Shown here: piece by piece, positions 53,899 to 64,000 of the stretch
Numbering within the stretch: the stretch's first letter is position 1
Layout: each line of letters opens with the position of its first letter
Assembly (NCBI RefSeq): GCF_025370935.1
Contig: NC_133493.1
Coordinates: 5,993,483 to 6,057,482, forward strand
DNA length: 64,000 nucleotides
Source: Choristoneura fumiferana
Lineage: Eukaryota > Arthropoda > Insecta > Lepidoptera > Tortricidae
Reading direction: 5' to 3'
Notes under the pieces: generated by a model
The model's database searches: none
The model's input: the letters and a program-made list of their open reading frames with translations, nothing else
Told to the model about the DNA's origin: nothing
Translations under genes and position numbers: made by a program

Positions 53899-54837
53899 AA
53901 GTTGTGGAAAAAAAAATTGAAGATTTTCTATGTGATTTTATGAAGAAACTGTAGCTATTACGATTACTCAAATTCCTTGAAGCAAGACTTATGCAAATGT
54001 AGCAAGCAAGCAACGTTTATAAAATTGGACTGCTTGATATCACGTACATACATACCTAATTTTAAATTTCAAAAAAGTTATGTGAAAGTTTTAAAGTTTT
54101 TATTACACTTAAGCTAAATTTGTAGCTTTCAAGCACTACGTACTAAGGTACGTCTACCGTATACGAGTAAGTCCGTAGTGTAAAGTTAAAGCAGTTCCAT
54201 GGAAATTGAAATCCTAATAAACTAAAAGTTCAAGACAAACTTTAGTCTCAAATAAATGGTTTGTTGCATTAATTTCCAGCGGACACGGGTGTACACAGTT
54301 ACATTTTATCCTCGTGAGCCCTTGCGTACTTTATAAGGGAAGGAACCAATGTTAATACACTAAGAATAACGGCCGAATGCATGTACTTTATAAAGTAAAA
54401 ATTGTTCATTGAATAAAGAATTTTAAGAATTTTGAAAAAATCTTCAACATAACAAGCCGGTGAACCACGTCTAGGTCTTTAGAACTACGTCTATTAAAAG
54501 AAGTTAGGGCTCCAGGAGTAACAAAATATTATTTATGTATTAAAAAAAAACAGTAGGCACGCTCATACTTATCGCGTAAAGGATGGAACCTTTGTGCTAC
54601 TAAATGTTATGTTGCATCCTATACATCTGCCAAAGAAATAATAGTTAAATTGTTTAATTGAAAAGGTTTCCACTCTGTTACGTGATTCAGTTACCTCGAC
54701 GGTACCTAATAAGATGCTGAGATCCGTGTAATAAAGAAGCGAAACTACCAAGTTGGACGTTGATTTTTTTTAAACACCTAGCATATACGTATCATAATAT
54801 AATAATTTACGAGGTTTAGCATAGTAAAAAGATTTTA
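53899..54837. other. unannotated AT-rich sequence
   Basis: No feature seen. Confidence 0.35.
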
Positions 54838-54861
54838 AAATGGAGCCAACGATTTGGATTG

Positions 54862-55497
54862 GTTGTTAATCCAACAAAGACCCAGGTCATTGTTATTGTA
54901 GCTCGAAACTTGTCCCAAGAGTCGACTTTGCATCTTTGCCACCGGTGCATTTGACGGAGTACTAATACCGTATGCACATCAGGTCAAAAACTGTGTGTTA
55001 TTTTAGACCGCACTCTCTCATGGTCTCCTCATGTGTGCGAGGTGAGCAGGAAGGTGTTTGCTGCGGTAGGATCTCTAAGAAGGCTTCAGAATTTCCTACC
55101 TTTTGCTACCAAGGTTGCGCTTGCTCAAACTTTACTGCACCCTATATTCGACTATGCTGACATTTGTTATCCCGATCTCGAACTTGAGCGAATTCAAAAT
55201 CTATGCATAAGGTTTATATTTGGTCTATGTAAGTTCGATCATGTCTCTAACTTTCGATCACAGCTCAAGTGGCTCCCAATCCGCCTTCGCCGTAACTCTC
55301 ACATCCTCTACCTTCTTTACGGCATTCTCTTTAACCCTGCTACTCCTCGCTACCTCAAAGACCGTTTTAGCTACGTTACTTCTATTCGATGCTCTCAGAA
55401 CTTTCCCCTTACGGTGCCTCTTTCTAACTCCAAATTCTATGTCTATTCTTATACTGTCCAGGCTATTCGGTTGTGGATTCCTTACCGATTGACTTAA
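54862..55497 (+). pseudogene. jockey-like RT C-terminal region
   Basis: The frame opens GLVVNPTKTQVIVIVARN, the block after the YxDD box in jockey-type RTs, then has one stop near 54955. It continues CVILDRTLSWSPHVCEVSRK, FAAVGSLRRLQNFLPFATKV, ALAQTLLHPIFDYADICYPD, then IQNLCIRFIFGLCKFDHVS and WLPIRLRRNSHILYLLYGIL, ending AIRLWIPYRLT. Two short gaps relative to relatives I remember (after DLELE and SIRC) probably are deletions. The catalytic core is missing because of truncation. Long open stretch 55033-55497 implies modest age. Confidence 0.85.
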
Positions 55498-55852
55498 ATT
55501 ACGACTGGCAAAATCTCTGTCTGCACTCTTTAAATCTAATCGTGTAATAATTAGCTTTATCCTAGTTTATTTATTTATTTGTGGCTGTTTATCCTTGTCT
55601 ATATTTATTTTCGACGTGTATTATATGTACCTATAATAATTGTATGTGTAGATGTGTTTTTGTTGCGATTTAATTTTCTAATCTACTGTGATGCACCACC
55701 TGCTGTATACTAGTCCTTCCTTCTTTCTGTAAAAAGGTTGCCTGGAAGAGATCGCTCTTAAGCAATAGGCCGCCTATTGCTTACCTTGTAATTTTCTCTG
55801 TCTACCTGTTTTTCTGTATCGCTTACTATTCCTGGTGTACAATAATAGTATA

Positions 55853-56288
55853 TTTTTTATCGAGGGACTAAATAAGCCAATACATACCCGAGGTGGTTAG
55901 CTCGCTAAAGCTCGGGTGTCTATTAATACGAGGGTTTATATATATTGGTTTTTAGTCTCGTGGTGAAAACTCTATTATTTCACTTCGATTGCGAGAAAAA
56001 ATAGTAATTTTAGTACAAAAAGATTTAATCAAAAATTAAAAACAAATATTTCTAGATTTCGGCGGCAAAAGATTATCAATTAAGTCTTTTGCTCTTTGCT
56101 CGACATCATAATTTTCACTATCGCTTGAAGACATTGATAGAATAATCTGCAAAGCTGTTTGAGTTTATCTAAGTCACTCGGAGTCAATTAAAAAAATAAT
56201 TACGTTTACTCCCTAGGGACTAAAGTACTCACTTTACTCCCGCCTCGTAAGGCTATATTGCCCTACTTTTAGAGCATGAGAAGTGAAA
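55853..56288 (+). mobile_element. repeat family X, diverged subfamily
   Basis: tatcgagggactaaataagc, atacatacccgaggtggtta, attatttcacttcgattgcg and the end gagcatgagaagtgaaaa align with X copies. Middle diverges (ttgctctttgctcgacatca). Inserted in the LINE 3' tail. Confidence 0.75.
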
Positions 56289-56318
56289 AGAGTATTTGTA
56301 TTTTATTGTATTGTAAGC

Positions 56319-56577
56319 GTCGAGATAAATAAATATTTAATGTATTTATCTATTTATATTTTCTTCGTCATAGTTAATGCTCTGTGTGTTAAACACTCAT
56401 GTATTAAATATCTGCATCATATAAATAGAAAGAGCTCCCAATTGATTCAATCAGCTGGTGTTGACAATCCCGACTGACCATACAATGACGCTCATCCATA
56501 ATTAATTACAAGCCAGTCATTAATTAAGCTAACCGCTACCAGCCGCATCACAAATAATGTTTTGTGCTCTACGTAGT
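56319..56577. other. unannotated sequence
   Basis: Nothing recognised. Confidence 0.35.
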
Positions 56578-56700
56578 AAACGAACAAACGGAACACCCGA
56601 TGGTAAGTGAACACCGCTCGGCCCTTGGAGTGGCAAGCGTCCGGGTCCCGGCACACCCTTGTTTGGCAGGCGACCGGCACAATTAGGTACCTACCCAGTT
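56578..56700 (-). mobile_element. SINE type IV tail
   Basis: aaacgaacaaacggaacacc, cgatggtaagtgaacaccgc is the complement of cttaccatcaggtgacccgc at 10489. A GC-richer remainder (gcgtccgggtcccggcacac) precedes. Confidence 0.55.
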
Positions 56701-56767
56701 CTAGCCAGGTATCTATAGATATAGACCCCATAGTGAATTCAGCCATGGATTACAAACATATCGTTTT

Positions 56768-57184
56768 AATGAGGGCTATCGTTTTTTGTCTCACTAGATG
56801 GCGCACTGTTGCGTGAGGTTTTTAAGTATGGCTTTCAAAGTCTGTTATTACGGGCGTGAAAACAAAGTTTAGGTTAAAATCATATTAAATACACCTTAAA
56901 ACCGTACCATAAAAATATCGATCATGTCACAGTGTTGCATAGTCCCCGTTTTGTTCGGAAAAAAGGGAGGACAAAGGTTTCCGAAAGACAAAACTGTCTC
57001 AGAACACAGGCATTCATTGCCCCGGAACGCATATTTGCCATAATTAATTTCAGATATTGCAAAATATTCACAAAATTATTCTAATTATAAATAAACCCGC
57101 GTAGCTCACCCAAAAACTATGAGATTTGACATTTCGGAGTTCTCACGCTACACGAATGCGAATTCATACTCGATAGCCCTCATT
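56768..57184 (-). mobile_element. MITE family M1, reverse copy
   Basis: aatgagggctatcgtttttt to cgatagccctcatt. Nearly identical to 61652-62075 apart from a loss of gcgcctctagtggc-like sequence near the right end. Flanks gtttt / ccaat without duplication. Confidence 0.9.
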
Positions 57185-57389
57185 CCAATTTGGCGGAATT
57201 AGTTAACACAATTTAGCCATGTGGTTATTTGACTGAATTTTCTGGTAAACATTATTTGGGCCAACGGCCAGCGTCCCTTTTATCGATTTTCATTGTAAAG
57301 CCAGCAACACAGAGATGAGATTCTAATTAAGTTTAATGGACTCATACTTGAATAAAGAGTTTTGAAAATCGTGATTTATTTTACCACGA
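57185..57389. other. unannotated sequence
   Basis: Nothing recognised. Confidence 0.35.
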
Positions 57390-57860
57390 GGAATTCGTGT
57401 CTAGATTCCTGTCTAGTGCTGGTCTCTTTTTCTAGTTTTTCTGTGCATATAATTATGTCTCAGTTTGTATTTTCGATATATGGTTTCACGGGATACCCGT
57501 AAAAGTGACAAATTTGGAGTTGAAATAAAATACAAAAAGACTCCAAAAAACCAATCATAATTTGATTGCTTAGTAGCGACATCACTTGTCTGGGTGAGCG
57601 GTTAGTTCAGAAAGAATGTGACGTCTGTCGACGAAACATAGATGTCGCTAGTGCTGCTGCTTAAGTAGCATAGTAGAAATAAGCAACCTGAGATATGTTG
57701 TATGCATAGGAAAAAATCGTGTCTAGATTTCTGCCCAGCAGTGGTGTAGGGGTTATAGCACGCAGCACGGATTGCTGAGGACCTGGGTTCGATTCCCAGT
57801 GCTGGTCTCTTTTTCTGGTTTTTCTCTGCATCCATGTCTCAGTTTGTATTTTCGATATAA
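57390..57860 (+). repeat. tRNA-like repeat in tandem arrangement
   Basis: tcgtgtctagattcctg (57397) and tcgtgtctagatttctgccc (57718) start two units about 320 bp apart; both end gtctcagtttgtattttcga. The second holds a tRNA-like core with A box tggtgtagggg (57737-57747) and B box ggttcgattcc (57787-57797), deleted in the first. Pol III promoter likely; SINE or satellite relative. Confidence 0.8.
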
Positions 57861-58039
57861 TTAAATTACTTTTTCACGACACTGCTCGAAAATGTGGCCA
57901 TAGATAACCTAAATCCAGTACCCAAAACTGCCTATATATGTATATGTACATTTAAAAGCTGACTCATTTATGGCTCGGCAAACATGACAACAATGTAACA
58001 CATTACGAAAACAGGTCGTATTAATATATATGTTTCATA

Positions 58040-58310
58040 ATACTATGGCCTCTCCTGCTCCTCGGGCGCCGGCCGCCTGTCCCGCCACGCCGCTCTCAAC
58101 GACATTCTCAGAAAGGCGCTCGTTAGTACCAACGTTCCCGCTGCTCTGGAGCCCCAGATTGTGCGGACCGAATGGCAAGCGCCCTGACGGAATGTCGTTG
58201 ATACCCTGGAAGACTGGCCGTGCGCTGGTGTGGGACGCTACCTGTACAGACACCCTGGCGGCCGCCTACCTACCAGCAACTACCAAACGTGCGGGGGGCG
58301 GCTAAAAAAG
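58040..58310 (+). pseudogene. mobile-element protein fragment, frameshifted
   Basis: GC-rich. One frame reads RHAALNDILRKALVSTNVPA, then after a shift near 58155 another reads GKRPDGMSLIPWKTGRALVW and DATCTDTLAAAYL. I recall this RPDG...W(D)xT pattern from C-terminal regions of animal retroelement polyproteins; its spacing is like PD-(D/E)XK nucleases. The identification is from memory and moderate at best. No RT is linked to it. Confidence 0.5.
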
Positions 58311-59019
58311 ATCCTGAAAACCGTTTTTTAGCTATTATAATTATTTACCCAACGACAAATTCAAAGTATCTTACTATATTTACGGAAATAAAGTCACAAG
58401 ACTTGGGGGAATTGTACTCGTATATATAGTTAAGTTATTTATAAGATAGTTTAGATAACTAAGTACCTCAATTGTACCTTTATTTCATTCGTAAGTATTT
58501 TTTATGGCATACCTTCGGACTGAAAATTTGGATCTATTTTATTCCACATCCTGCGGGAATTCAAAAAAATACACTCTCCAGAAATATTGCTGCTGAACAT
58601 TCATGCTCGCGTGGTTTAGGCTGTGCGTTGTCTGTCGGTCAGTCTCATTAATCTCATTTAATAACGTTATACTCTTTCACAGGCATAGATTTTACCAATG
58701 AACGTCAAGTGAGCCCCATTTTCTTAGGTCAATAGACATTTCATTTATCGTTAGACATCTGGGTCGTCAGAATTACTTACTTTCCTTCGGTTACCCGACA
58801 CGTTCTTCTGTGAAGGTCCCACGTCAGAAACTTTGAGTTTCAGCAACAGCTAAATTAACTCGTAGCGTCGTCGCTGTCAACTCAACTCTGCTCGAACTAT
58901 TCAAATAACCGCTTTTAAATGTAGACCTACAAAGCAAGAGCAACAGAACACGAATAGTGACATGGTAAACACAATAATGAAATGGGCATTTAAACAATTT
59001 ATATTTATTTTTACAAGCT
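58311..59019. other. unannotated sequence
   Basis: Nothing recognised. Confidence 0.35.
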
Positions 59020-59330
59020 TTTATTTAGTTTCACCTGTCCCTCTGTCTGTCTGTTATCAATCTTGCAAGTTAAATTCGACCAAGTTCCAGTAGTTGGATT
59101 GACTTGAAATTTGGTATACTTAGGTATGTAAATTGCGTGACACTACAATAATCTGGTAGTGACATCCTGGTAGTCCGGCCAGGATCGTCTCCACAGGACG
59201 GAACTTTTCAACGGTTAACGGCATCGACATAAAATTTGGTATACAAATGTAGTTTGGGTGACAATACAAGTACAGTCAACAAAAAGTACAGTTAGCATAA
59301 AAGCTTGTATAAAAATATTTTTTTACCAAA
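59020..59330 (+). repeat. unclassified repeat with internal duplication
   Basis: gacttgaaatttggtatact (59101) recurs as gacataaaatttggtataca (59226), about 125 bp apart. In between, ctggtagtgacatcctggta and gtctccacaggacggaactt. Followed by tacagtcaacaaaaagtaca. Looks like known moth repeat sequence; no second copy here. Confidence 0.5.
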
Positions 59331-59869
59331 ACTTACTAACCTTTAAGTAAAGAACTCTAATAACAATATTTTCCACGAATTCGCTATTTTCGTCTTTCGA
59401 ATAACCAGCCAGTATTATCAGCAATCAACTTTTGCTGTCTAGAGTTAGTAAAGGGAATTAATTAAAGGGAAATACAAATTTCTTCCCAAGTCCAGCGGTG
59501 CGAACGGATTCACAGGTTTGTGTCTCGGTGGCAAATAAGAAGGCTTCAACTGATGATACGCATCGATAAAATGCTGTTTATTGTTCTGGAGTGATTTTCA
59601 TCAATACACAATAACGGATAAATTAAGTAAGGGTAGTACCCGCTACGACCCATACTATACGTGAATTTTTTTAACCGACTGCAAGGATTGTTTTTCGCGC
59701 GTATTTTGTTTCACAATTTTTTACCCCCTCCTACCCCTTGGTGACCACGTGTAGAATATGCCAAGAACCCCGCCCTCCCACTCTAGTTTTCACATAGTAT
59801 ATAATTCATAAAAAATGTGACGATGTGATGTGAAATGGTTTTAAATGATTATTGCATACATAAAACTAA
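59331..59869. other. unannotated sequence
   Basis: aaccgactgcaaggattg at 59673 resembles acccgactgcaaggacag at 23620, perhaps the end of another repeat. Confidence 0.35.
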
Positions 59870-60120
59870 AAAAAAAGTTAGACTGTTTCGTATATAGGGT
59901 ACGGTGCTTGCCGCGTGACGACAAGAATACGTGCTAAGTAGGTACTATTATCACAAGTGAAAAAATATTAAGTATTTAGAAGAAAAATATTGACTACGTG
60001 ACGAAGACCTAAGCCCCTCCCCCGCCCCTGTGACCAAGCGTGGTATTTTGAAGCCCCCCCCCCCCCGAGCGTTAGCGAGTGATTCTAGCTTAGAATCCTG
60101 AGAACAGCAAGGGATTCAAA
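59870..60120. repeat. repeat-like segment with C run
   Basis: A run of C at 60054-60066 followed by gagcgttagcgagtgattct; cctaagcccctcccccgccc upstream. Repeat-like in style but single here. Confidence 0.4.
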
Positions 60121-60317
60121 CACACGAGATGCAAAAAAACTTTGGCCTCGTGTGACACATACAATTTTTCACTTAAGCAACGAGAACATAATTTAAATGT
60201 AACTTAAGCATAAAACCACATAGACCTACCTGTTTACAAAAAAAAACATATTTAAAAAAAATCCTATCTTTTAGAAACAAATATAATAATCACATTGAAA
60301 ACCCTTACTACTAAACA

Positions 60318-60995
60318 CCGACCAAGAGCGTGTCGGACACGCCCAAAATAGGCGTCCGTAGCCATTACGAAAAAATTAAGTAATATTTTTCTAAGGATTT
60401 CGAATTTTATACGGAAGCTTCCAAGTTTAGGTATATTTTATACCTTAGGCTGCTATTTACCTACTCTTAAACTATTAATAATAATTCTCAAGAAAACTTA
60501 GCCGTTATGGTTTTTTCTTGAAAGTTTGATATACTTACTACCATCCTGAATTTTTTCAAATTTTTCCACACTCCGGTTTAGATTTTAGAGGGGGGGGACG
60601 CTCGATTTTCATGAAAACTTGCACTTTAAAGTTGAATATTTCGCAAACAAATCACTGAATCGAAAAATCGTCTTAGCAAACCCCTATCAACGACAAGACC
60701 TATCCAACGATGCCCCACACTATAGGGTTGGATGAGAAAAAAAAATCACCCCCTCTTTACGTCTACGGGAGGGACACAAAAAAAAATTTTTTTTTGAATT
60801 TTTTATTGTAAGTATTACCATTTTGTCGGCATAGTTTACATATTATATATCCGTGCAAAATTACAGCTTTCTAGCATTGATACTCCCTAAGCAAAGCCGC
60901 GGACGACGGACAGACAGACAGACACAGACAGAAAGACAGACATGGCGAAACTATAAGGGTTCCGTTTTTGCCATTTTGGCTCCGGAACCCTAAAA
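60318..60995 (-). repeat. repeat family G1, longest copy
   Basis: From cgaccaagagcgtgtcggac to ggctccggaaccctaaaaa, 678 bp. Includes aatcgaaaaatcgtcttagc, tttctagcattgatactccc, (CAGA)n at 60910-60945 and ccgtttttgccattttggct. The opposite end resembles the sequence next to the N gap. Non-coding; the widely seen end ggttccgtagccaaaatgg gives the name. Confidence 0.8.
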
Positions 60996-61431
60996 ATTAT
61001 ACGAACTGTCACGATTACATCTTTAAAAAGTCACCAGAAAGCCAGAATGCCAAACATTGTTGAAAAACGGTAATTAGAGAATTTGAATTCGAAACGAAAA
61101 AGTGTCCAGTAGGTACAATACAAATATCATACTCATAACATGCATTGTAATTTGAACTTAGAACTTCTTGTAAAATATGTCATACTTAGTTTTTAATAAT
61201 GCAAAAAGCCTCATTTTTGGGTCATTAACAATATTGAACAATAAACGTATAATTAATTAAAAAGTTATTAAACCTTAAACTATGTTTTTTTAAGATTTCC
61301 ATTATGTGGCGCTTCCCGTTTCTGGCTAAGCCAATTTCGATGAAATAAAACAAACAAAGACGTCTACAAAAAATATATTATTCGGGCTCAACAGTCCCAT
61401 AAAATAAAATTCAATTTAATTTTTGAGCAAT
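60996..61431. other. unannotated sequence
   Basis: Nothing recognised. Confidence 0.35.
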
Positions 61432-61651
61432 GAGAGGGTCATGGGGGTAAAGGCCTGTCTGGTTTTCCTCCGTAGTCCGGTACTCCCCTGCCTGGTCGAC
61501 GAGCCGAAGACGGGCCCCGGTCGATCAGCGGTGACGAGGGGGTCAGGCAACTCCGAGCGGACGAGGAACTTCCCTCGCTCCTTGCCGGGATGTTAGGGCC
61601 GTGTGCTTAGCGTAAAAGTCGCACCCAAAAATTGAGTGCGAGGTAGTACGC
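61432..61651. other. GC-rich block, left part
   Basis: 61432-61600 is strikingly GC-rich (cctggtcgacgagccgaaga, cgggccccggtcgatcagcg) in an AT-rich setting, followed by gcacccaaaaattgagtgcg. Continuation beyond the M1 insertion at 62076 (agcgccgccgaagtacgtcg). Could be part of a retroelement or rare unique DNA. Confidence 0.45.
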
Positions 61652-62075
61652 AATGAGGGCTAACGTTTTTTGACTCACTAGATGGCGCACTGTTGCGTGA
61701 GGTTTTTAAGTATGGCTTCAAAGTCTGTTTTTACGGGTGTGAAATCAAAGTTTAGATTAAAATCATATTTAATACACCTTAAAACGTACCAAAAAATATC
61801 GAGCATGCCACAGTGTTTCATAGTCCCCGTTTTGTTCGGAAAAAAGGGAGGACAAAGGTTTCCGAAAGACAAAACTGTCTCGAAACACAGACATTCATTG
61901 CCCCGGAACGCATATTTGCCATAATTAATTTCAGATATTGCAAAATATTCACAAAATTATTCTAATTATAAATAAACCCGCGTAGCTCACCCAAAAACTA
62001 TGAGATTTGAACATTCGGAGACCTCACGCTACACTAGCGCCTCTAGTGGCGAATTCATACGCGATAGCCCTCATT
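61652..62075 (-). mobile_element. MITE family M1, complete reverse copy
   Basis: aatgagggctaacgtttttt to gcgatagccctcatt. It retains the gaattcatacgcgatag end that matches 23816. Splits the GC-rich block. Confidence 0.9.
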
Positions 62076-62184
62076 AGCGCCGCCGAAGTACGTCGGGGTT
62101 TAAATTCGGTGCGTCCACAAACACCGTGACGACTAAATATGTTTTTTTTTAATTATTTAGATTATTTTTTTTTTTAAAAGACAA

Positions 62185-62340
62185 TTAATTTTGTACCAGC
62201 GCGCGAGACGACACGTATAGATGACCGTGTGCGCTGCTGGTACGTGCTCGTCGCTGTTGTCTGTTCGCCGTGGACTGACCCGGGGCGGCGGTGGAAGTCA
62301 CTTCCAGCTTCTATTCAATTAGCAACCGGTTATTAAAGCG
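62185..62340 (+). promoter_or_regulatory. CpG-rich block, possible 5' exon or promoter
   Basis: accagcgcgcgagacgacac, cgctgctggtacgtgctcgt and ctgacccggggcggcggtgg make about 130 bp of CpG-rich sequence after a T-rich tract. A 33-codon ORF begins at 62221. Inverted pair gtaccagcgcgcg / gcgctgctggtac. It might be a first exon, an LTR-like piece or a foldback; no second copy here. Confidence 0.3.
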
Positions 62341-62456
62341 CGCTGCGAAAGATTATACGCGTGCAGAAGCGTTAACTTATTTACATTGAAATATTATGCA
62401 TTCTGTTTATTTATTTTATTATTGTAAATAATTTGATTGGAGTTTTTTATATTATT

Positions 62457-63468
62457 TAATAAGTTAGATTAGATTAAATTTGAATTAAAATAATTGTAAA
62501 TAAGTTATTAATTAATTTGATAAAATATTATTCGTTTCACCCTCACTAGACCGAATATCATAAAAGCTAATTTCACTAGGCATACCAACGTTAGATATAA
62601 TTTTCATTAGCCCTAATATCATGACAGCTAAACTTGTATGTCCGAATTGATTACTAGACCTAAAGTTTTACATCCTAATGGTTACTTGTACTAAACATTA
62701 AGTGCTCTAATATAACTAAAACTTATAATTATTATTCCTAAAGATTAATAGACCTAAAGTTATGAACCCTAATGTTTACTTATACTAAAGATAAAATATA
62801 ATTCGTGCGAGCGAGTGAAGCGAGCGAGCAAAACGTTTTTGAGCAGAAGCGACTCAGATAGGTTAGGTTCAGAAGGCTAGCTCCCGCCTTAGCCTTCGAT
62901 GTTAGGTTTTTTATTATAGCAGCTAAGATAACTCCCACTGATGGTATTCAATATGTTGCTAAATTAAGGTGTTCCAATCAATACATTTGACGAAAATTAA
63001 AGTTTTAGCTTTTTGATGTTAGGGCTAGTGAAATTAGGTACAACGTAAATTCGGAATGCTAAAATTAGGGCTAATGAATAGTTAGGAAAATCAAAAGTTC
63101 GGCTTTTTGACTTTAGGGCTAGTGAAATTAGGTACTTACCACGTAAATTCGGAATGCTAAAATTAGAGCTAATGAATATTTAGGAAAATAAAAAAATCGG
63201 CTTTTTGATTTTAGACCAGTGAAATTAAATATAACGTAAATTCGAAATGTTAAAAATAGGGCTAATGAATAGTAAGGAAAATTAAAAATTGGGCATTTTC
63301 ATTTTAGGGCTAATGAAATTAGTGGTAGTGAAAATAGGATTAAAAGTTTTCGGGCTTTCATAGAAGAACCATATTATTCTATAGTAGTTAGTTAATAAGT
63401 TAGGTTAGATTAAATTTTAATTAAAATAGTTATAAATAATTAATTACATTGTAATTAATTTTATTAAA
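62457..63468. repeat. minisatellite flanked by direct repeats
   Basis: About four units of near 95-100 bp lie at 63010-63350, each with ttagggctagtgaaattagg, cgtaaattcggaatgctaaa and attagggctaatgaa. Left of it (62541-62800) related motifs occur in opposite orientation (cactagaccgaat, attagccctaata, aaccctaatgtttactt). The whole is bracketed by 70-bp direct repeats starting taataagttagattagatta (62457) and taataagttaggttagatta (63391). The centre has a CpG-rich gagcgagtgaagcgagcgag. Confidence 0.8.
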
Positions 63469-64000
63469 ATAAGAAATAAAATATGTAACGAGGTCACAAC
63501 GTTACAATTACATAAACATAAATAGATTGTTACAAATTCATTCAATTTGACTATAAATATTTATTTCAACTGTAGAGGCAGTATACGGAATTCTTTATAA
63601 AAAAAAACAAGAGAAGCGGCTTTCATGCAACGAGGTTGTATACTTTATTAAAAGAGCGGGAAAATTTACATTTGGAAATAATATTCGTTGTCATGTATTT
63701 ATTAGGTATCGATATATTGTAATACCATAAATTTAATTTAAGATTGTAATCAACACATTTGATGCTATCTCTCGCTTTTTTCGTGTTGAAGTGAAAGTGA
63801 CGGATCAAAGTGAAGCTCAAATATTTGGAATTCAGTGAGTAGACCCTGTCCTCAGCATTTAAAAAAAATAATTAAAAAGTTACTTTGTCTCACGGAGTGA
63901 GCAAAGTGTGATTCTGCTATACATCTGCTTTATACATATATTTGGGCACGTATTTGAATATCGAAAATTTAAATATCGATAGTTAAAACATCGACGACCA
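63469..64000. other. unannotated sequence
   Basis: A 65-codon minus-strand ORF (63623-63820) without motif. Nothing else. Confidence 0.35.

Larger units (their letters stand above)
54838..56318 (+). mobile_element. jockey-like LINE, 5'-truncated
   Basis: Contains the end of the RT domain, the C-terminal region and a 3' UTR matching 2971-3138. Its tail is split: acaataatag at 55843-55852 and agagtatttgtattttattg at 56289; between them lies a 436-bp X-family element. Confidence 0.88.

Noticed and set aside
62993..63350. CRISPR-like array
   Set aside because: The units are contiguous tandem repeats of near 100 bp without unique spacers, in an animal genome.
62457..63468. LTR retrotransposon
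   Set aside because: The direct repeats are only 70 bp and AT-rich, there is no TG...CA border, primer-binding site or gag-pol frame.

Overview
This window looks like gene-poor nuclear DNA of a moth or butterfly (Lepidoptera). It is AT-rich, has a 10-base run of N at 53889-53898, and is packed with interspersed repeats. These include RTE-type LINE fragments ending in (ATGATG)n, tRNA-derived SINEs with the same kind of tail, Helitron-like elements starting near TCCTACTAATAT and ending CTAG, and many short foldback or MITE elements. I assign the order from memory of lepidopteran repeat families, not from a search. No complete host gene, rRNA, functional tRNA, CRISPR or prokaryotic structure is visible. 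The only long ORF (39312-40616) encodes a non-LTR reverse transcriptase.

Layout. 0-10 kb: (CA)n, two hairpin MITEs, LINE tails, a three-layer SINE nest (4973-5703) and a cluster of tRNA-derived SINEs (8.7-9.7 kb). 10-24 kb: degenerate LINE, SINE and Helitron remnants, a large foldback (15.2-15.7 kb), a split LINE (17.9-18.4 kb) and a complete second SINE type (23.1 kb). 24-33 kb: a MITE family M1, a short GC3-rich stretch that could be a real exon (24798-24882), and RTE copies. 33-43 kb: a SINE with an inverted 5' part between perfect target duplications (33051-33368), a Helitron with clean ends, a TAA-flanked MITE, the reverse transcriptase LINE and two more RTE copies. 43-54 kb: a foldback family (F1) with several copies, a hAT-type MITE with a perfect 8-bp duplication, and MITEs that carry or abut other elements, including a Helitron inside an M1 copy. 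54-64 kb: a jockey-like LINE fragment carrying a nested repeat, M1 copies in reverse orientation, a tRNA-like tandem repeat, a frameshifted mobile-element domain, two GC-rich blocks and a roughly 100-bp minisatellite between near-identical direct repeats.

How the parts relate. The SINE type I tail resembles the 3' end of the RTE copies here, so the RTE family probably mobilised the SINE. SINE types III and IV share a different tail. Several nested insertions can be ordered in time because the host repeat has an uninterrupted copy in the same window (M1, X, SINE II, jockey tail). The window therefore records layered transposition more than coordinated gene function. The stretches most likely to matter to the host are the candidate exon at 24.8 kb, the GC-rich block near 62.2 kb and a few non-repetitive stretches near 8.0, 9.9, 12.1 and 27.8 kb.
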